A stretch of 54,643 nucleotides of DNA, taken from the NCBI GenBank assembly GCA_026396175.1, contig JAPLXG010000004.1:1-54643 (forward strand), given 5' to 3'. Shown piece after piece: positions 18,000-27,042 of this stretch. The DNA is from Candidatus Moraniibacteriota bacterium. GTDB lineage: Bacteria; Patescibacteriota; Minisyncoccia; Moranbacterales; UBA2206. The notes under the pieces are model-generated. The model saw only the letters and a program-made list of their open reading frames with translations. It was not told the origin of the DNA and did not search any database. Position 1 is the first letter of the stretch. Every line of letters starts with the position of its first letter. A program made the position numbers and the translations under genes.

Positions 18000-19583
18000 T
18001 TGGGTTATTGGGGAATTTCTTCCTATTATTCTCACACTACCGCGCTTCCGAGTTATGGCAGTGAATACATTGAAGGTAGCGTCGGACAACCGCAACACAT
18101 CAATCCCCTCCTTGCCGCTTCTAATGACGTCGACGCCGATATTTCCAAGATTATCTACAATGGACTTTTGAAATATGACGGGAAAGGCGGACTCATTCCC
18201 GACCTCGCTGAAAGTTATGAGATTAGCGATGATAAAACCACCTATACGTTTCATTTGAAAAAAAATGTCACCTGGCACGACGGCACACCATTTTCCGCCA
18301 GAGACGTCATTTTTACTTTCAATTTAATTACCGACCCGGCCTACAAAAGCCCTTTGCGCGCCAACTGGCAGGGCGTTTCTGCTAATCTCGTTGACGACTC
18401 CACGGTCACTTTTGTCACCAGCCCCTATGCCGGATTTTTGAATAATGTTACTTTTGGCATCTTGCCCCAGCACATTTGGGACAGCGTAAAGCCAGACAAT
18501 TTTCCTCTGGCGCAACTAAACCTGGAACCAATCGGTACGGGTCCGTTTAAATATAATGCCTTTCAAAAAGATTCTAAGGGCAACATTCTTTCCTACAAAT
18601 TAGTTGCCAATCCTAACTATTTCGACGGCAAGCCTTATCTTTCTAAAATCACTTTTAATTTCTATGTCGACGAGACCTCCGCACTTGATGCCTACAACCG
18701 CAAAGAAATTATGGGAATGAGCAACATCTCTTCGCAAAAAATTACTGAAATTAAAAATCAAAAAAGTTCCCTGGAACATTCTTTTTCCATTCCAAGATAT
18801 TCCGCTGTCTTTTTCAATCAAACAAAAAGCTTGCCACTGACTGATGACAAAGTAAGAGAAGCACTGAACCTCGCGACTGATCGAGACGATCTGATTAAGG
18901 CTGTGCTCAATGGAAAAGGTACTCCCGTCTATTCGCCAATCCTGCCCGGTATGCTGGGATATTCGGCTGACTTAGGAAGAGTCAGTTATGATCCGGAAAG
19001 AGCCAAGCAGATTCTGGATGATGCTGGTTGGAAAATGTCGGATGACAACTTCCGCAAGAAGAATGATAAGACGCTAGAGGTAAGCATCGTCACGACCGAT
19101 TGGGACGAATTTTCCAAAAGCGCCGAGGTTCTCAAAGCTCAATGGAAAAAAGTGGGCGTGAAAGTCAACATTAATAGTCTTTCTGTATCTGACATCCAAC
19201 AGAACTACATCCGCCCAAGAGAATATGAAGCTTTGCTTTTCGGACAAGTGATGGGCGCTGACCCCGATCTCTATTCTTTTTGGCACTCCGCCCAAAAGAA
19301 AGATCCGGGACTAAACCTGGCACTGTTTGGTGACAGCGCAACCGACAAGCTGATTGAAGACGCCCGCGTCGAATTCGATCAAAACAAGCGCGCTGACCTC
19401 TATGCGCAATTCCAACAAAAATTAGTAGCCGAAATTCCCGCCATCTTTCTTTGCTCCCCGGAATATATCTATCCGGTAAACAAAAGCGTCCAAGGCATCA
19501 CGGCAGTGAACATTTCTTCTCCGGCTGAACGTTTTTCGAATGTTGCGAAGTGGTATATTAATACTAAGAGGGTGTGGAAATAA
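18000..19583 (+). CDS. ABC transporter solute-binding protein, peptide/OppA family (true start probably upstream, non-AUG)
   Basis: GLLKYDGKGGLIPDLAESYEISDDKTTYTFHLKKNVTWHDGTPFSARDVIFTF. Confidence 0.9.
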   Translation: MGYWGISSYYSHTTALPSYGSEYIEGSVGQPQHINPLLAASNDVDADISKIIYNGLLKYDGKGGLIPDLAESYEISDDKTTYTFHLKKNVTWHDGTPFSARDVIFTFNLITDPAYKSPLRANWQGVSANLVDDSTVTFVTSPYAGFLNNVTFGILPQHIWDSVKPDNFPLAQLNLEPIGTGPFKYNAFQKDSKGNILSYKLVANPNYFDGKPYLSKITFNFYVDETSALDAYNRKEIMGMSNISSQKITEIKNQKSSLEHSFSIPRYSAVFFNQTKSLPLTDDKVREALNLATDRDDLIKAVLNGKGTPVYSPILPGMLGYSADLGRVSYDPERAKQILDDAGWKMSDDNFRKKNDKTLEVSIVTTDWDEFSKSAEVLKAQWKKVGVKVNINSLSVSDIQQNYIRPREYEALLFGQVMGADPDLYSFWHSAQKKDPGLNLALFGDSATDKLIEDARVEFDQNKRADLYAQFQQKLVAEIPAIFLCSPEYIYPVNKSVQGITAVNISSPAERFSNVAKWYINTKRVWK

Positions 19584-19586
19584 TTT

Positions 19587-19715
19587 ATCCCCCACCACTT
19601 TTTAGCTTTTGATTTCTTATTCACTTTATTTAGAATTACGCTAATCTTGTTTATAAATAATTTAATCAACATCCCTCATTTGCGCTACGGCGCGAGCTAA
19701 AAAGTAGTGGGGAAT
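19587..19715. repeat. GTGGTGGGGGAT-TIR element, copy 4
   Basis: ATCCCCCACCACTTTTTAGCTT ... GCGAGCTAAAAAGTAGTGGGGAAT. Confidence 0.8.
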
Positions 19716-19729
19716 GAAAAACAAATACT

Positions 19730-20338
19730 ATGCAAAACAACTTTGAATTTGTGCCCAAGCACTATGCGGCACGCGAACATGAAAAAATGGTCGACGTCCT
19801 GATGGATCCCAACGGCGTGGGTCCGGCCATTCACTACTATATGATCCGCGGCGGAATTGAGCAAAAAAATATTACCGTCTGGGAACCGGGCACGATTTCC
19901 GGGGAATATATCAAAACCTATGGCCACTACCACGTCGGACAATTAGACGAAACTTACAATATCCTCTTTGGCGAGGGCATCGCACTTTTGCAAAAATTAT
20001 CCGTTGACGAAAATGGTGAAATGATCGCCGATTCAGTTTCCGAGTTCAAAGCGATTGTCACAAAAATCGGAGAAGAAATTTATATGCCACCAAGCTATGG
20101 CCATCTCTTGGTCAACACCGGACACACCTATTTTGTCACTGCAGACACCAGCCCGGTTAATTTTGACGAAAAAAATCCAGTAAGCTTTCCCGGCCACGCT
20201 GATTACGAACCAGTCAAAAAAATGCGCGGCTTCGCCTACTATGTCGTCGAACACGATGGCAAACCAGCACTCAAAAAAAATCCGCTTTACAAAGAAATTT
20301 TGAATGAAGATTTGGGAGGATTGCCGATAATCAACTAA
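19730..20338 (+). CDS. cupin-type glucose-6-phosphate isomerase
   Basis: ITVWEPGTISGEYIKTYGHYHVGQLDETYNILFGEG. Confidence 0.85.
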   Translation: MQNNFEFVPKHYAAREHEKMVDVLMDPNGVGPAIHYYMIRGGIEQKNITVWEPGTISGEYIKTYGHYHVGQLDETYNILFGEGIALLQKLSVDENGEMIADSVSEFKAIVTKIGEEIYMPPSYGHLLVNTGHTYFVTADTSPVNFDEKNPVSFPGHADYEPVKKMRGFAYYVVEHDGKPALKKNPLYKEILNEDLGGLPIIN

Positions 20339-20352
20339 TAATTCCAAAAAAT

Positions 20353-20757
20353 ATGCCTGACACCAACAGCGAAAAAATCAACGAACGTCCCTGGGGAAGA
20401 TATGACATAATGTCGATCCCCAAAAATCATCAGGTCAAGATACTCACCGTTTATCCTGGTGGCATATTGAGCCTGCAATCACACAAGCACCGCTCGGAAC
20501 ATTGGATCGTCCTACGCGGAACAGCGAAAGTTACTAATGGGGAAAGCGTGAAAATTTTCAATGAAAATGAAAGTGTTTTCATCCCCGTTGGCAATATCCA
20601 CCGCCTGGAAAATCCGGGAAAAGCACTCCTAGAAGTCATTGAGGTGCAAATTGGTGATTACTTAGGAGAAGATGACATTATTCGCTATGAAGATCACTAC
20701 AATCGCGAAACAGAAAAGTCCACACCTACCAACATACCAGAAAAAACTTTAATCTAA
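20353..20757 (+). CDS. mannose-6-phosphate isomerase-like cupin
   Basis: RPWGRYDIM...GGILSLQSHKHRSEHWIVLRGTAKV. Confidence 0.88.
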   Translation: MPDTNSEKINERPWGRYDIMSIPKNHQVKILTVYPGGILSLQSHKHRSEHWIVLRGTAKVTNGESVKIFNENESVFIPVGNIHRLENPGKALLEVIEVQIGDYLGEDDIIRYEDHYNRETEKSTPTNIPEKTLI

Positions 20758-20846
20758 CTGAACAAAAAATCCCTGCGTCTTGTTGCAGAGATAAATTGCC
20801 TAAGTCTTAAAATAATCGCTTCTAATTTATCATTAGGGCGATTTTT

Positions 20847-21671
20847 TTATTTATTGCTCAGATACTTTTGATAGGCTTTTTCGTCGTGCAGATGCACCCA
20901 ATCTTGGTCTAATTGATATCCATACAGCTCGCCTTGCTGGGACAGAGTTGGAAAGATGTCACGCTCCATTGAGATATTGGCTTTTTTGGCCAGAGCAAAA
21001 ACGCCCGGTTCGAGAAAATAGACACCGCCGCTCACCAGGGGCAACACTCTATCCTTGGTAGATGGCTTTTCACTAAAGCCCGTAATTTTTGGCCCTTTCA
21101 TCGTGACCGCTCCCAGCCCAACTGGATTATTGACTACCGCCACGCTAAGCGTCGCCAAACCGCCTTGCTTTTTGTGATAATTATACATATCCTCAATATC
21201 AATTTTGTCTAAAAGAATATCGCCATTCATCATCAGAAATGTTTCCTTGAACTGCTTTTTAACATGCACAAACATTCCGGCCGTGCCACTCTTTCCTTCT
21301 TCATAGAAACTAATTGCTACTCCCAGCTTTTCACCATTCCCGACAACTTTTTTAATTTCGCTCACCCATTCGCGCGCGGAGATGATCACTTCGCTAACGC
21401 CGAAGCGTTTCAGGGTTTCGAGATTTTTTTCGAGCAGGGTTGTCTTTCCTAGTGGCACCAAAACCTTGGCAATAGTTTTGCTACCCAACTTCACTCCCTG
21501 TCCGCCGGCCAAGATAACCGCTTTGTTGAGAATATGATGCTTGAGAACGATTGTCTCAATCGCATTAGACCGATTGCGCACCTTCTCGCCGTCGATAATA
21601 GTATCGATTTTATTCATCACATCCGAGCGGATGGTAATGGTAATTCTTTCTCGTCGCATATTTTTGAGCAT
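20847..21671 (-). CDS. sugar-phosphate nucleotidyltransferase with N-terminal ribbon-helix-helix domain
   Basis: RRERITITIRSDVMNKIDTIIDGEKVRNRSNAIETIV followed by AVILAGGQGVKLG. Confidence 0.85.
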   Translation of the reverse strand: MLKNMRRERITITIRSDVMNKIDTIIDGEKVRNRSNAIETIVLKHHILNKAVILAGGQGVKLGSKTIAKVLVPLGKTTLLEKNLETLKRFGVSEVIISAREWVSEIKKVVGNGEKLGVAISFYEEGKSGTAGMFVHVKKQFKETFLMMNGDILLDKIDIEDMYNYHKKQGGLATLSVAVVNNPVGLGAVTMKGPKITGFSEKPSTKDRVLPLVSGGVYFLEPGVFALAKKANISMERDIFPTLSQQGELYGYQLDQDWVHLHDEKAYQKYLSNK

Positions 21672-21721
21672 TAGTTAATTATTTTAGAACTTACTCGTTC
21701 ACCAAAAAAACAACTAAACTG

Positions 21722-21860
21722 TGTCATCCTGAGCGAAGCGGAGCGAAGTCGAAGGATCTACTTTCTATTATCATAAGCCCTGCTATTAATTAGAAAGCTC
21801 TGGGTTACGGTTAGCAGATCCTTCGGCTGCGTCTGAGTACAGACTTCGCTCAGGATGACA
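21722..21860. repeat. TIR element with TGTCATCCTGAGCGAAG ends
   Basis: TGTCATCCTGAGCGAAG...GAAGGATCT ... AGATCCTTCG...CTTCGCTCAGGATGACA. Confidence 0.8.
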
Positions 21861-21936
21861 GGTTTAATTTAAGCATGTAGGTCTTATACCCAAACAATCA
21901 CATTATATCATACAAAAACAGCCCCAATCAACAGGC

Positions 21937-21974
21937 TTGACAAAATATCAATGGTATGATAGTATCATACCATT
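21937..21974 (+). promoter_or_regulatory. sigma70-like promoter overlapped by a 25-bp operator-like palindrome
   Basis: TTGACA-17 nt-TAGTAT; AATGGTATGATA-G-TATCATACCATT at 21950..21974. Confidence 0.6.
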
Positions 21975-22045
21975 AGTTTTTTGACAAGCAGACGGCTTCA
22001 AAACCGTCGAAAATATTAACCGCAACTAATCAGAGGAGGAGCAAC

Positions 22046-22432
22046 ATGAATAGTCTGACATTTTTTATTTTTGTATTTTTGATAAGCGTGATTATGACAC
22101 TAGTTGGCAACTCGACCGGTGCAACAGCACTCTTGTTTAAACTTCCTTGGTGGGTCGCTCTCAGCTATTACATGGCCAATATACTCTTTGGAATGGCAAT
22201 TTATCTAGCAAGTTGCCGTTTCGTAAAATGGTGGAAGTGGGCGCTATTGGTGGTCATAGCTGTCGTTGAAGTTCAGGTCAGAAATGCAACTGGGGCCACG
22301 CTAGCTCTAAGCGGGCTATCTAGATGGCATGTATGGATATTTTCCTTGCCCATATATGCTATGGGAATTTTCCTAGCCATTTGGATAAGAAAACTACATG
22401 AAGAAAGGAGGTGGAGGAAAAGGAAAAAATAA
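22046..22432 (+). CDS. hypothetical integral membrane protein
   Basis: GAGGAGG SD before ATG; multiple hydrophobic segments. Confidence 0.65.
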   Translation: MNSLTFFIFVFLISVIMTLVGNSTGATALLFKLPWWVALSYYMANILFGMAIYLASCRFVKWWKWALLVVIAVVEVQVRNATGATLALSGLSRWHVWIFSLPIYAMGIFLAIWIRKLHEERRWRKRKK

Positions 22433-22435
22433 GCC

Positions 22436-22478
22436 CGAAGCGCCGGAGTGAGCATATCACTTCCGGCGCTGTTTTATT
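22436..22478 (+). terminator. terminator-like hairpin
   Basis: AGCGCCGGAGTGAGCATATCACTTCCGGCGCT followed by GTTTTATTT. Confidence 0.6.
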
Positions 22479-22580
22479 TATTCTGGCCCATTTCCGCCCA
22501 ATTAGCGCCAGTTTATTCAAAAACAATCGATTTTGTGCTATTATGGCGTTATAGATAATTAACCATTAACTACAAAAAAT

Positions 22581-24020
22581 ATGAAAGTAAACCCAAATAT
22601 TTTTCGGGGCTATGACCTGCGGGGCATTGTCGACAAAGATCTTAGTCCGGAAATCGCCGAGCATCTTGGCAAGGCGCACGGAACGTATATGAAAAGGCAC
22701 GGCGTGACGAAAGCGGTGGTTGGACGTGATTGTCGATTTACCAGCGCCGAGTATGGTGAAGCTCTCATTCGCGGATTTAGTTGGGCTGGGGTGGACACAA
22801 TTGATATTGGAATGTGTTTAGTGGGGACTTTTTATTGGGCGCAGTATTATCTCAAATCACCCGGTGGCGCATTTGTCACTGCTTCGCATAATCCCTCGGA
22901 ATATAACGGCTTCAAATTCGCGATTGATTTTTCCGAAACGCTGGTCAGCGAAAGCATCCAGGAAATTCGCCGAATGGTTGAGGAGGAAGATTACGTTCAA
23001 GGCGAAGTGTCAGGAAAGATTGAAAAGCAAGATATTGGTGAGGCTTACTTTCAAGATTTAAACAAGCGATTGCCGATCACGAAAAAATTCAAAGTTGTTG
23101 TTGATCCAAGCAATTCCACTGCCGGCGCAATTGTGCCAGAATTTTTGCGAAAAATTGGTTGTGAAGTTGTAGAAAAGAATTGTAATATTGACCCATCGTT
23201 TCCATCGGGAACGCCCGATCCAACCGAAAGCCTAGTTGCGAATAGAATAAGCCAAGAAGTTCTCGAAGCAAAAGCGGATATCGGATTTTCCTATGACGCC
23301 GATGGCGATCGCATTGGCATTGTTGACGACAAGGGTGGAATCATTTGGAACGACGTGTTGGTCGCTATTTTTGCCACTGATGTTTTGCACACGCATCCGG
23401 GAGAAAAAATAATGTATAACACCCTATGTTCAAAAGTGGTGGAAGACACAATCCTGGCCAATGGTGGCGTTCCTTTTATGTGGCGAACCGGCCATTCATT
23501 TCTCAAGAAAAAAAATCAAGAAGTGAAAGCGGCATTCATTGGAGAACTTTCCGGCCACTTCTTTTTCTCGGCTGATTTCTATAACCACGACGATGGAATC
23601 TATTCCACTTTGCGCCTGCTCGCCTATCTCTCGCGAACAAATCAATCCCTTTCAGAAGTGGTTGAGAAATTGCCAAAATACATCTCTAGCCCGGAAATTA
23701 AACTGGGTTGCCCCGATGACCAGAAAGTTGCCCTAATTGAAAAAATGAGCGTAGTGCTGGAAAAAGATTATCCTGAAGCTGAAGTGATTTCTGACGAGCG
23801 CGCGGGCGATGGCGTCAGACTCAACCTGACTGATTCAATGTTTGTAGTGCGCTATTCCCAGAATGGACCATATCTCACCATCAAGTTCGAAGCACAGACC
23901 CAAGAGCGCTATGACGAACTGAAAAAATATCTCAATGAATTTCTGCATGGTTATCCAGAAGTAGACTGGACCGGAAAAACCATCACTACAGTCAATGCGG
24001 AGGCGATTGAGCTAGACTAA
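22581..24020 (+). CDS. manB: phosphomannomutase/phosphoglucomutase
   Basis: IFRGYDLRGIVD; VTASHNPSEYNGFK; DADGDRIGIVD; GELSGHFFF. Confidence 0.93.
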   Translation: MKVNPNIFRGYDLRGIVDKDLSPEIAEHLGKAHGTYMKRHGVTKAVVGRDCRFTSAEYGEALIRGFSWAGVDTIDIGMCLVGTFYWAQYYLKSPGGAFVTASHNPSEYNGFKFAIDFSETLVSESIQEIRRMVEEEDYVQGEVSGKIEKQDIGEAYFQDLNKRLPITKKFKVVVDPSNSTAGAIVPEFLRKIGCEVVEKNCNIDPSFPSGTPDPTESLVANRISQEVLEAKADIGFSYDADGDRIGIVDDKGGIIWNDVLVAIFATDVLHTHPGEKIMYNTLCSKVVEDTILANGGVPFMWRTGHSFLKKKNQEVKAAFIGELSGHFFFSADFYNHDDGIYSTLRLLAYLSRTNQSLSEVVEKLPKYISSPEIKLGCPDDQKVALIEKMSVVLEKDYPEAEVISDERAGDGVRLNLTDSMFVVRYSQNGPYLTIKFEAQTQERYDELKKYLNEFLHGYPEVDWTGKTITTVNAEAIELD

Positions 24021-24043
24021 CCAATAATAAATCCTTCATCACT

Positions 24044-24069
24044 AAAAAAGAGCCGCGAGGCTCTTTTTT
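24044..24069 (+). terminator. rho-independent terminator
   Basis: AAAAAAGAGCCGCGAGGCTCTTTTTT. Confidence 0.75.
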
Positions 24070-24111
24070 GTTATACTATGACGAAAAACTTAAGTAAACG
24101 CTGGAAAAACA

Positions 24112-24417
24112 ATTGTCATTCCCGCGCAGGCGGGAATCCAGTCACGCAATTAGCTTAAAATAGAGGTCGTCCCAGTTAGGATTATTTTGTTCGATAAGAT
24201 TTATTTTCCACGCTCTGTTCCATTTTTTGAGTGCTTTTTCCCTGGCAATAGCTACTAAATCCATCAGTAATCTTGGTTTTATGTTGCTGGATTCTTTTAA
24301 TTAAATCTGAGGTTACGCCGATGTATAGTGTCCCGTTTCTGTTACTAGCTAAAATATAGAGATAGTAGCTTTTCATTAAGTCTTTACACTAGATTCCCGC
24401 CTGCGCGGGAATGACAA
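24112..24417. mobile_element. GIY-YIG TIR module, copy 1 (decayed)
   Basis: ATTGTCATTCCCGCGCAGGCGGGAATCCAGT ... ACTAGATTCCCGCCTGCGCGGGAATGACAAT enclosing a GIY-YIG ORF with internal deletion. Confidence 0.8.
24182..24376 (-). pseudogene. GIY-YIG nuclease, frameshifted by ~56-bp internal deletion
   Basis: SYYLYILASNRNGTLYIGVTSDLIKRIQQHKTKITDGF then an out-of-frame tail; the missing segment is present in the 38890..39201 copy. Confidence 0.85.
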
Positions 24418-24433
24418 TAATTTTTTGGATTTT

Positions 24434-25585
24434 TTACAAAACAAACCCCACTTTCTTTTTCACCTCATCCAATTTCTTTTTCGCGAGCGGCCTGACTTTT
24501 TTTGCTCCATCTTCTAAAATCTTCAAAACTTTTTCGTCAGACAACTCCCCCATTTTCTTTTGGAATGGCTCGAGAAATTTAATAATTATTTCTGCGAGTT
24601 CAGTCTTAAAGTCAGAATATTTCTTGCCAACAAGAAGTTTTTCGACTTCTTTCGGTGTCTTATTATCTAGGAGGCTATAGATATTAATCAAGTTTTTTAG
24701 CGCTGGCTTATCATCACTATAAACTATTTCGCTACCGGAATCCGTCACCGCTTTTTTGATTTTCCTGCGCACCGTTTCGGCGTCATCATTGAGAGCAATG
24801 TAGTTATATTCCGATTTGGCCGATTTGGACATTTTCTTGGTTGGATCATCGAGGCCCATAATGTTTTCGCTTTCTGGTTTTGTGTAGGCCTCAGGGATAA
24901 TGAAAGTTTCGCCGAATTTATGATTAAATCTTTGCGCTAATGTTCTAGCTAATTCAATATGTTGTTTTTGGTCTTTGCCGACCGGCACCACTTGCGTGTC
25001 ATATAAAATAATATCCGCAGCCATCAATACTGGATAATCGAAGAGGCCAACAGCTGATTTATTGAATGGCGCAAGAATTTCCTGCTTAAATTGATCCACT
25101 ATAGATTTGTATAACAAACTAACCTGCCTCGCTCTATCCATTTTGTTATACGCAACACTATCAACTTCAGGGAAATTTTTTCTTACATAATCCTCACTCA
25201 TTACATCACCCGATTCTATGAAGGTATTAAAATCTGATTGAATGCCTGTCTTGTCTTTGAACTGTGTCATTTTTGACAAATCACTATTCCTTGCAATCGT
25301 ATTTAAAATCCAACATAATTCAGCATGTTCAGAAACGTGCGACTGAATAAAAATAGCGCATTTCTTTGGGTCAATGCCCGCTGCTAAATAAATCTTCGCG
25401 ATTTCGATTGTACGTTTGCGCAAAACTTCCGGGTCTTGCGGAACGGTGATGGCGTGCATATCCACGACACAAAAAATTGAATCATACTCCTCTTGCAACT
25501 TGACCCAATTCTGGATTGCGCCGAGATAGTTTCCGATGTGAAGGTTGCCTGATGGCTGAATGCCGGAAAAAATTCGTTTTTTCAT
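24434..25585 (-). CDS. trpS: tryptophanyl-tRNA synthetase
   Basis: RIFSGIQPSGNLHIGNYLGAIQNWVKLQ; KMSKS. Confidence 0.95.
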   Translation of the reverse strand: MKKRIFSGIQPSGNLHIGNYLGAIQNWVKLQEEYDSIFCVVDMHAITVPQDPEVLRKRTIEIAKIYLAAGIDPKKCAIFIQSHVSEHAELCWILNTIARNSDLSKMTQFKDKTGIQSDFNTFIESGDVMSEDYVRKNFPEVDSVAYNKMDRARQVSLLYKSIVDQFKQEILAPFNKSAVGLFDYPVLMAADIILYDTQVVPVGKDQKQHIELARTLAQRFNHKFGETFIIPEAYTKPESENIMGLDDPTKKMSKSAKSEYNYIALNDDAETVRRKIKKAVTDSGSEIVYSDDKPALKNLINIYSLLDNKTPKEVEKLLVGKKYSDFKTELAEIIIKFLEPFQKKMGELSDEKVLKILEDGAKKVRPLAKKKLDEVKKKVGFVL

Positions 25586-25589
25586 AATA

Positions 25590-26609
25590 TTATTTGGTAA
25601 GCTTAAAAGTTTTAATGATGCCTTGGACTTCTTTCATCCTTGCTTCAATATCACTATCTTTGGCGTATTGAGCTTGCGCCCAGACGAAAACATAGGTTCC
25701 ATTTTCGCCGAGTAATTCCGGCACTGGACCGCCTTCGCTTTTGATCGCCTCCCACTGTTTTTTGGTGTGGAAACTGATATTGAAAAGCCCATCCGGTTGA
25801 GCGGGAAGACCAAAATCAATCGAATCGCTCTGCCCATCACTGCCCCAATCCAAAGTTCTGTTTGTCGCGTTATAGTCTTGCCAAGTAGCCGGGAAAGTCA
25901 GTTCAAATCCATATTTAGCATTTTTATAGACCTGAGTGGCAGTGGCCGCGCTATCGATTGGTTTTGTCAGCAATGATTGATAGACAGAAACTCCATCAAG
26001 CTTGATGCTATTTAACATTTCTCCGTCAACTTGGCAATCAAAAATACAAGCCGGCTGGAGACTGAAAGTCACTAAGGTTTTTAGCCCCTTAGAATAGGCA
26101 GCGTAGACTCGGAAACTTTCCAAATTGGCCACACTGACTTCAGGATTTTCCTTATCCACTGTCCAGGATATTTTATTGGGCAATGCTAAATTTTTGTATT
26201 TATCTTTTACATATTTTTCGGCGCTGATTTGATCGGAGCTAGCTACATAATAAATCGAAAGAATAGGATCGATGTAACTGCCATTAACACTCTCCCCTTC
26301 TTGCATCTGCCCGATAGACACAGTCTCTCCGTTTTTTGTCACAAATAAATCATGACAGGCGGCGGAGTCCTGGCAAATCTTGGCCGGGTACTCAAAACTA
26401 AAAGCCGTCCCATTGAAGGAAAAAGTTTTCCATTCGGCTTTTTTATCTACCTGAGCTTCCGGCGCCGGCTGTTCCACTACAGGCGCTGGTGTCGGTTGTG
26501 TCTGAACCACTTGCGACTGTCCACATCCCGCCAAGAAAATTATTCCCAAAAGTACCACACTTGTTTTAAGTATTTTTTGCATAGTTTTTTTAAATAAATT
26601 ATTTAGCAA
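25590..26609 (-). CDS. putative lipoprotein
   Basis: LGIIFLAGCGQS lipobox; ORF start may be at the internal Met (MQKILKTS). Confidence 0.7.
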   Translation of the reverse strand: MLNNLFKKTMQKILKTSVVLLGIIFLAGCGQSQVVQTQPTPAPVVEQPAPEAQVDKKAEWKTFSFNGTAFSFEYPAKICQDSAACHDLFVTKNGETVSIGQMQEGESVNGSYIDPILSIYYVASSDQISAEKYVKDKYKNLALPNKISWTVDKENPEVSVANLESFRVYAAYSKGLKTLVTFSLQPACIFDCQVDGEMLNSIKLDGVSVYQSLLTKPIDSAATATQVYKNAKYGFELTFPATWQDYNATNRTLDWGSDGQSDSIDFGLPAQPDGLFNISFHTKKQWEAIKSEGGPVPELLGENGTYVFVWAQAQYAKDSDIEARMKEVQGIIKTFKLTK

Positions 26610-26624
26610 TTTTATTTTTCTTCG

Positions 26625-26903
26625 CTACTTCCAATACTCGCGGAGCCACCGCATCGGACGATTTACCGCTCTTTCTCCCTCTTTTTGAACTACCGAGGAT
26701 TCCTCGGATGTTCGTTTTTCTTCCAATTCTCTTTCTGTGTAGATATTTTTTAGATGCAAAGCAACATTATCCACACTACAATCAAAAAGTTCCGCCATTT
26801 GCTTTTGTGAAAGCCACACTGTTTCACCATCAAAACGCACATCAATCTTAGTCTCGCCCGTTTCTGTTTTGTAGATAATTATTTGTGATTGCGGTTGTTT
26901 CAT
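26625..26903 (-). pseudogene. RhuM-family N-terminal fragment
   Basis: KIDVRFDGETVWLSQKQMAELFDCSVDNVALHLKNIY; stops after ~92 aa. Confidence 0.6.
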
Positions 26904-26959
26904 AACTCCATTTTAGCCCATTTTCCCGTTTCAAGCAATTCTCGACACAGTCAAAGCAA

Positions 26960-26983
26960 AAGTCCCGCTCAGGCGGGGCTTTT
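26960..26983. terminator. hairpin AAGTCCCGCTCAGGCGGGGCTT followed by TTG
   Basis: Inverted repeat and T-run. Confidence 0.5.
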
Positions 26984-27042
26984 GTTTGAATATTATTTGT
27001 ACATTCGTATATTCGTACTAAATTCGTAATTCGTAGAGAAAT

